From NCBI GenBank assembly GCA_947630525.1, contig CANRHW010000003.1:1-29712 (forward strand): a stretch of DNA of 29,712 bases, given 5' to 3'. The notes beneath the pieces are model-generated. The model saw nothing but the letters and a program-made list of their open reading frames with translations. It was not told the origin of the DNA and made no database searches. Position numbers and translations under genes: made by a program. Shown here piece by piece: positions 29,087 through 29,712 of this stretch. This DNA is from an uncultured Clostridia bacterium. GTDB lineage: Bacteria; Bacillota; Clostridia; UMGS1883. Position 1 is the first letter of the stretch. Each line of letters begins with the position of its first letter.

Positions 29087-29413
29087 ATGATAAAGTTTGC
29101 TTTTTATCGTGACGGCAGCGGCGAGATAACACGGCTCAGGATAAAGGGCCATTCGGGCTATGGCGAAAAGGGCTACGATATTGTGTGCTCAGCCGTGAGC
29201 ACGGCTCTTTGGATGGCCATGAAGGGCATCGAGGCTCAGGGTTTGGCTGAGCTCAGCTACGAAGAAAAGGACGGTTTTGTGGATTGCCGCATTACCGGGG
29301 CTGCTTCGTGCGAGGCACGGGCCATACTTAAAAGTCTGGAGATAACGGTTTTCGAGCTTGCAAAGCAGTATAAAAGAAACGTCTTTATCGTAAACGGTAA
29401 AGATTTCAACTAA
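29087..29413 (+). CDS. prp: Ribosomal-processing cysteine protease Prp
   Basis: A 108-residue Prp (YsxB) protease. The catalytic dyad is His22 in IKGHSGYGEKG and Cys34 in YDIVCSAVS. It removes the N-terminal extension of L27, which blocks ribosome assembly or function if retained. The substrate gene rpmA follows directly in the operon and its product carries the matching extension. The start ATG 29087 follows the rplU stop by 3 nt; a separate strong SD is not visible, so coupling is likely. Length and motifs are typical. Confidence 0.95.
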   Translation: MIKFAFYRDGSGEITRLRIKGHSGYGEKGYDIVCSAVSTALWMAMKGIEAQGLAELSYEEKDGFVDCRITGAASCEARAILKSLEITVFELAKQYKRNVFIVNGKDFN

Positions 29414-29435
29414 ACGGTTGAGAGGAGTGAAAGTA

Positions 29436-29708
29436 ATGTTCGCACTTAATATTCAGTTGTTTGCCCATAAAAAGGGTGTTGGTTCCACCAAGAACGGCCG
29501 TGACAGCGAGTCCAAGCGTTTGGGCGCCAAGCGCGCCGATGGTCAGTTTGTATTGGCCGGCAACATTCTTGTCCGCCAGAGGGGTACTAAGATACATCCC
29601 GGCGTAAACGTGGGTATCGGAAGTGACGACACTCTCTATGCCCTCATCGACGGCAAGGTAAAGTTTGAGCGTAAGGGCAGGGACAAGAAGCAGGTAAGCG
29701 TATATTGA
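29436..29708 (+). CDS. rpmA: 50S ribosomal protein L27 with cleavable N-terminal extension
   Basis: A 90-residue bL27. The first nine residues, MFALNIQLF, are the Firmicutes extension removed by Prp between Phe9 and Ala10, leaving AHKKGVGST as mature N-terminus near the peptidyl transferase centre. The body (KRLGAKRADGQFVLAGNILVRQRGTKIHPG) is conserved. The start is ATG 29436, with AGAGGAGTG 6-7 nt upstream; an upstream in-frame ATG at 29418 overlaps the SD region and is rejected. The gene ends four bases before the window edge; an Obg GTPase gene often comes next but cannot be seen. Confidence 0.96.
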   Translation: MFALNIQLFAHKKGVGSTKNGRDSESKRLGAKRADGQFVLAGNILVRQRGTKIHPGVNVGIGSDDTLYALIDGKVKFERKGRDKKQVSVY

Positions 29709-29712
29709 TTTA

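Noticed and set aside
1..29712. CRISPR array, rRNA, complete tRNA, prophage or insertion sequence with transposase
   Set aside because: No regularly spaced repeats, rRNA segments, full cloverleaf tRNA, phage genes or transposase frames were seen in the window.

Overview
The window reads as chromosomal core DNA of an anaerobic, fermentative member of the Bacillota, class Clostridia. The evidence is the gene content and order: a trimeric NADH-linked [FeFe] hydrogenase, a miaB-ylbF-mutS-mutL-miaA-hfq run, a ylmE/sepF/ylmH-ileS-lspA-rluD run, and an rplU-prp-rpmA set whose L27 carries the cleavable N-terminal extension typical of Firmicutes. A finer taxonomic call is not supported by sequence reading alone. 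Every gene is on the + strand except one alpha-galactosidase.

Layout. (1) 1-567: the tail of a membrane-bound YdjM/DUF457-type protein, followed at 567-881 by a gene-free block bounded by an 18-bp perfect inverted repeat with nested palindromes inside, resembling a MITE-like element. (2) 1020-4216: a five-gene operon of DRTGG protein, RsbW-like ATPase, sensory-type [FeFe] hydrogenase homologue (HydS-like), second DRTGG protein and PHP phosphoesterase. (3) 4217-9447: a Rex-like operator and sigma-A-type promoter, then hydC, a second stand-alone ATPase, a small [2Fe-2S] protein, hydB and hydA. (4) 9506-10048: a small CmpB-type membrane protein whose ribosome binding site lies in an 11-bp inverted repeat. 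(5) 10247-17882: tRNA modification, mismatch repair and RNA chaperone genes. (6) 17919-25349: a HlyD-like envelope protein and a division-cluster remnant (YggS, SepF, YlmH), then ileS, lspA and rluD; ylmG and divIVA are absent. (7) 25378-27495 (-): an intracellular GH36 alpha-galactosidase, convergent with rluD and sharing a 19-bp perfect hairpin with it. (8) 27638-28644: the azlCD branched-chain amino acid exporter, divergent from the galactosidase and separated from it by a 29-bp dyad. (9) 28660-29708: a consensus promoter, a probable L21 leader, rplU, prp and rpmA.

How the parts fit together. Blocks 2 and 3 look like one hydrogen-metabolism locus. HydABC would reoxidise NADH (with or without reduced ferredoxin) to H2, and its promoter carries a site expected to respond to NADH/NAD+ through Rex. 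The upstream operon encodes a probable H2 or redox sensor plus ATPase, DRTGG and PHP partners, so it is the best candidate here for an incompletely described signalling system. The remaining blocks are housekeeping genes in nearly canonical Firmicutes order, with a few local departures given in the findings.
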